A stretch of DNA of 64,000 nucleotides from Sulfobacillus acidophilus DSM 10332 (GTDB lineage Bacteria > Bacillota > Sulfobacillia > Sulfobacillales > Sulfobacillaceae). Made by a program: the position numbers and the translations under genes. The notes under the pieces are model-generated. The model saw only the letters and a program-made list of their open reading frames with translations, did not search any database and was not told the origin of the DNA. This document shows, in pieces, positions 61,586 through 64,000 of this stretch. Position 1 is the stretch's first letter; each line of letters starts with the position of its first letter. The DNA lies in contig CP003179.1 of NCBI GenBank assembly GCA_000237975.1, positions 1,240,001 through 1,304,000 on the forward strand, read 5' to 3'.

Positions 61586-62204
61586 CCATGCGTTATTTCG
61601 ATCGGGATTACACAGCCTTTTGGCGGGCCAACCCGACCTGGAAGTGGTGGGAGAAGCCGATAGTGGGCATCAAGCCGTCCTGATGGCGGAAGAGGTCATG
61701 CCGGATCTGATTTTGATGGACATCAATATGCCGGACGGCGACGGGCTGGAAGCCACGCGGGCAATTAAAGAACGGTTGCCCTACGTGAAAATTTGCATGT
61801 TGACGGCCAGCGATGACGATGACCTGTTATTTGAAGCGATTCGCGCGGGCGCTCAGGGATATCTCTTAAAATATCTCGAACCGGACCAGTTTTTGCACGA
61901 GATTCGAGCGCAGGTTCGTGGCGAGGCTACGATTTCCGGGGATATCGCCGCCAAAATTATTCGCAGTGTGGCGCATCGCGACGAAAAAGAAGCCCAAGAG
62001 CCTGTGCAGTTTACCGCCCGCGAACTCGAAGTGTTGCGGTTGGTCGGCCAGGGGCTTTCGAACCGGGAAATTGCCAATACGTTGTTTATTGCCGAGAACA
62101 CGGTAAAAAACCACTTGCGGAATATCCTGCAAAAGCTCCATTTTGAAAATCGGGTGCAGGCGGCGGCATATGCCATTCGCCACGGGCTCGTGAATGACGA
62201 TTAA
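61548..62204 (+). CDS. NarL/FixJ-family response regulator
   Basis: A 218-residue regulator: receiver domain with VDDH acidic pocket, phospho-acceptor D58 (LILMDINMP), TAS and LLKYL switch residues; then a LuxR-type helix-turn-helix (FTARELEVLRLVGQGLSN, IAENTVKNHLRNILQKL). Partner of the kinase just upstream. GTG at 61548 or 61554 may be the start; both follow GAAGGGAGG. Targets are unknown; the neighbouring redox genes are candidates. Confidence 0.92.
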   Translation: MTVEKARIMLVDDHALFRSGLHSLLAGQPDLEVVGEADSGHQAVLMAEEVMPDLILMDINMPDGDGLEATRAIKERLPYVKICMLTASDDDDLLFEAIRAGAQGYLLKYLEPDQFLHEIRAQVRGEATISGDIAAKIIRSVAHRDEKEAQEPVQFTARELEVLRLVGQGLSNREIANTLFIAENTVKNHLRNILQKLHFENRVQAAAYAIRHGLVNDD

Positions 62205-62225
62205 GCCGGGGTCGAGGTGGCCTGG

Positions 62226-62984
62226 ATGCAAGACCGGGAAATGACATTGGAAGAACATCTAACCGAGCTACGACAGCGTTTGATGGTGGCGTTGGCAACT
62301 GTCGGGGTGTTCTTTCTAGCCGGTTTTTGGGCGGCGCGGCCGGCGTTGGATTGGTTGGTGCGACGGGCGCATGTACGCCACATCGTGGTAACGGGCGTTC
62401 CGGAAGCTTTTTTCGCTTTAATTAAAGTCGACCTCATTTTGTCATTGATTGCGGCTTCCCCGGTGATTCTCTATGAGGTTGCGGCTTTTGTGCTCCCCGG
62501 GCTCTCGGCGAGTGAGCGTCGGATTTTGATGCTCATTGCCGGTCCCGGGCTCGTGTTGTTTTTATTGGGGATGGCGGCCGGGTTTTTCTTGTTCGTCCCC
62601 TTGGTACTGCACGTGATGCTCGATTTCGTGGGACCCGGCATTTCCGAATTTTGGACCCTCTCGAATTACCTGAATTTCATCGTATACTTGACGGTACCTT
62701 TTGGATTTCTGGCCGAATTGCCGCTGGTCTCGGGTATCCTCACCCGAATGGAGATTCTCCATCCGAGCCTTTTTCGCCATTATCGCCGTTATGCGGTCGT
62801 GGTGTCGTTTTTGATTGCCGCGGCGGTGGCTCCGCCCGACGCGCTATCGATGCTGGTCATCGGTTCCGCCATATATTTGGTCTATGAGGTTTCGGCGGTG
62901 GTATCGCGCGTGGTCTATCGCCCGCCGACGCCGGAACGGGTCACGCTGCCGGAACCGGTCAAGGAGGGCGGGCATGACTCTTGA
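62226..62984 (+). CDS. tatC: Sec-independent translocase subunit TatC
   Basis: A 252-residue protein with six membrane helices and the TatC hallmarks: N-terminal TLEEHLTELRQRL (the E-H-L-x-E-L-R twin-arginine-binding patch), the SPVILYEVAAFVLPGLSASERR first periplasmic-loop/TM region and FLAELPLVSGILTRMEI. The ATG at 62226 follows GAGGTGG; a GTG nine bases earlier is less likely. No tatA gene is seen nearby. It exports folded, cofactor-loaded redox proteins. Confidence 0.92.
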   Translation: MQDREMTLEEHLTELRQRLMVALATVGVFFLAGFWAARPALDWLVRRAHVRHIVVTGVPEAFFALIKVDLILSLIAASPVILYEVAAFVLPGLSASERRILMLIAGPGLVLFLLGMAAGFFLFVPLVLHVMLDFVGPGISEFWTLSNYLNFIVYLTVPFGFLAELPLVSGILTRMEILHPSLFRHYRRYAVVVSFLIAAAVAPPDALSMLVIGSAIYLVYEVSAVVSRVVYRPPTPERVTLPEPVKEGGHDS

Positions 62985-63198
62985 CCGGGTGAAAGTCGGC
63001 CAGTCGGTGGTCATCGATACTTTTTTAACTCCCGAGTCGAGTGCCGAGGCGATCCGTCTCGGCTTGGTACCGGGGCACCGCTTGACGGTGGTTCATAAAG
63101 TATCCGGCGGCCCGGTGGTGGTGCGGACCGCGGTCACGGAAATCGCCGTCGGGCATACGCTGGCCCGCCAGATTGACGTTCGCCCGGCGAATCCGTAG
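62974..63198 (+). CDS. FeoA-domain protein
   Basis: A 74-residue SH3-like FeoA protein (VKVGQSVVIDTFLTPESSAEAIRLGLVPGHRLTVV and GGPVVVRTAVTEIAVGHTLARQI). AAGGAGGGCG precedes the ATG, which lies inside the tatC end (11-bp overlap). No FeoB is next to it, so it may be a stand-alone FeoA-like regulator or adaptor rather than part of a ferrous iron transporter. Confidence 0.78.
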   Translation: MTLDRVKVGQSVVIDTFLTPESSAEAIRLGLVPGHRLTVVHKVSGGPVVVRTAVTEIAVGHTLARQIDVRPANP

Positions 63199-63245
63199 GC
63201 GCTTGGGACCGTCCTGCGAGCGTCCCGGTAGGATAATACTTGCAC

Positions 63246-63275
63246 TTGTCAAATATTCGATATTCCCGCTACAAT
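63246..63275 (+). promoter_or_regulatory. Promoter of the membrane Fe-S oxidoreductase gene
   Basis: TTGTCA (63246-63251), 18-bp spacer, TACAAT (63270-63275), followed by GGAGGAGG at 63291-63298 and a GTG start at 63306. Confidence 0.6.
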
Positions 63276-63305
63276 GTGAGTAAATCCTCGGGAGGAGGAC
63301 GCTCT

Positions 63306-64000
63306 GTGGGGCTTAATCATTTGTTGTTCATCCTGGTCGTGGTACTGGCTTTCTTATGGTTTGGCCTGTTAACTTGGGAAAAATGGGAATTGGTGACTTT
63401 AGGTCAGCCGTTGGATCGGAGCAGCCAGCCTCTACGCCGCTGGCAAGGGGTTCTGGTCTATGTTTTCGGTCAAAAACGGCTGTTTAAGGACAAATATTCC
63501 GGCCCCATGCATTTTGTGATCTTTTGGGGCTTCATTGTGCTTACGGTGGGCTCTTTGATTTTCTTGGCCCGCGGCATTTTTCCGGGCATTGGGGCGCCGG
63601 GCGGCGTATGGGCGGTGGCACTCAACACGGCAACCGATATTATGGCGGTGTTGGTGCTGGTGGCGCTTTTAATGGCCGCTTTTAAGCGGTATGTGCTGCG
63701 GCCGAAACGATTGGTCAGAAACTTCGATGCTGCGGCGGTACTCATCTTAATTGCCCTGGTCGTCTTGTCGGACGTTGCCATTGAGGCCTTTTCGATTGCG
63801 CTTAATGCCCACGCCGCGCCGGCCCCGATCGGCTCGTGGATAGCGGCTGGATTGCGGCACTGGGGCCGGGCGGCGGACCACACGGGATTATTGGTGGCCG
63901 ACTGGGTCAAATTGTTGTCGCTGATGGGGTTTTTGGTGTACCTGCCCTACTCCAAGCACTATCATCTGTTTGTGGCCCCGGTGAACATTTATCACCGGAA
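63306..64000 (+). CDS. Membrane (Fe-S)-binding oxidoreductase, N-terminal part (3' partial)
   Basis: The frame is open from GTG 63306 to the window end (231 codons). The visible part is a NarI-like heme-binding membrane domain: MGLNHLLFILVVVLAFLWFG helix, then FGQKRLFKDKYSGPMHFVIFWGF, further helices and conserved histidines (GPMHF, DHTGLL, YSKHYHLF). In relatives this domain is fused to a C-terminal ferredoxin and HdrD/GlpC-like cysteine-rich (CCG) domains, making a menaquinone-linked electron-transfer protein. Those domains lie beyond the window, so the full identity is inferred. GGAGGAGG lies seven bases before the start. Confidence 0.8.
   Translation, partial: MGLNHLLFILVVVLAFLWFGLLTWEKWELVTLGQPLDRSSQPLRRWQGVLVYVFGQKRLFKDKYSGPMHFVIFWGFIVLTVGSLIFLARGIFPGIGAPGGVWAVALNTATDIMAVLVLVALLMAAFKRYVLRPKRLVRNFDAAAVLILIALVVLSDVAIEAFSIALNAHAAPAPIGSWIAAGLRHWGRAADHTGLLVADWVKLLSLMGFLVYLPYSKHYHLFVAPVNIYHR

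Overview
The window reads as an ordinary chromosomal segment of a moderately GC-rich, Gram-positive-type bacterium. The Shine-Dalgarno sequences are strong (AGGAGG type), GTG and TTG starts are common, the quinone is menaquinone, and there is a UgtP/LtaA-like glycolipid pair and a YkoP-type polysaccharide deacetylase. Together with a CO-dehydrogenase-type molybdoenzyme cluster and many MFS exporters, this fits the thermoacidophilic Firmicute genus Sulfobacillus or a relative. The genus is my inference from gene content; no 16S rRNA or other marker is present to prove it.

Layout. 1-4.1 kb: 3' part of a DnaE2/ImuC-like DNA polymerase, then a membrane GAF-GAF-GGDEF protein. 4.1-4.9 kb: seven tRNA genes (Ala-GGC, Glu, Lys, Trp, Gly, Ala-TGC, Gln) behind tandem promoters and ending in an intrinsic terminator. 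5-20.5 kb: a mosaic of transporters (EamA, two DHA2/MFS types), a LysR regulator with a palindromic operator candidate, a broken aldo/keto reductase, small membrane or secreted proteins, an IS110-family element with a structured leader, a STAND-type ATPase and an OatA-like acyltransferase. 20.2-27.7 kb: a menaquinone operon menF-menD-menH-menB-menE-menA on the minus strand. 27.8-29.5 kb: an aminoglycoside-phosphotransferase-fold protein lacking its catalytic residues, and prephenate dehydratase.

29.5-38.4 kb: a thiamine locus made of two riboswitch-controlled units. The first is TPP riboswitch - AIR-synthase-like kinase - thiD - thiE - tenA - terminator. The second is TPP riboswitch - thiC - tenI - thiS - thiG - thiF - thiO. 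38.7-41.6 kb: a copper unit (CsoR-type repressor and CopA ATPase) with a G/C-tract palindrome downstream of the promoter. 41.6-45.7 kb: a DHA2 exporter, a long-chain acyl-CoA synthetase and an IMPACT/YigZ protein. 45.8-49.8 kb: a glycolipid-type glycosyltransferase, an MFS protein and a polysaccharide deacetylase, tightly packed, plus a convergent hypothetical gene.

49.9-57.9 kb: a molybdenum hydroxylase cluster coxS-coxL-coxM-coxD-coxE-coxG-xdhC-mocA, whose active-site loop is AYRGAGR (form II-like, not the CO-oxidising form I loop). 57.9-64 kb: an acetyl-CoA-synthetase-like ligase, an alpha/beta hydrolase, a NarL-type two-component system, TatC, a FeoA-domain protein and the start of a membrane Fe-S oxidoreductase that runs off the window.

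The strongest candidates for further work are the IS110 leader (probable bridge RNA), the STAND ATPase with an unusual C-terminal half, the mutually exclusive pairings in the first TPP riboswitch, the non-canonical thiamine-phosphate kinase candidate and the phosphotransferase-fold pseudokinase. I saw no CRISPR array, prophage or clearly novel multi-gene system.
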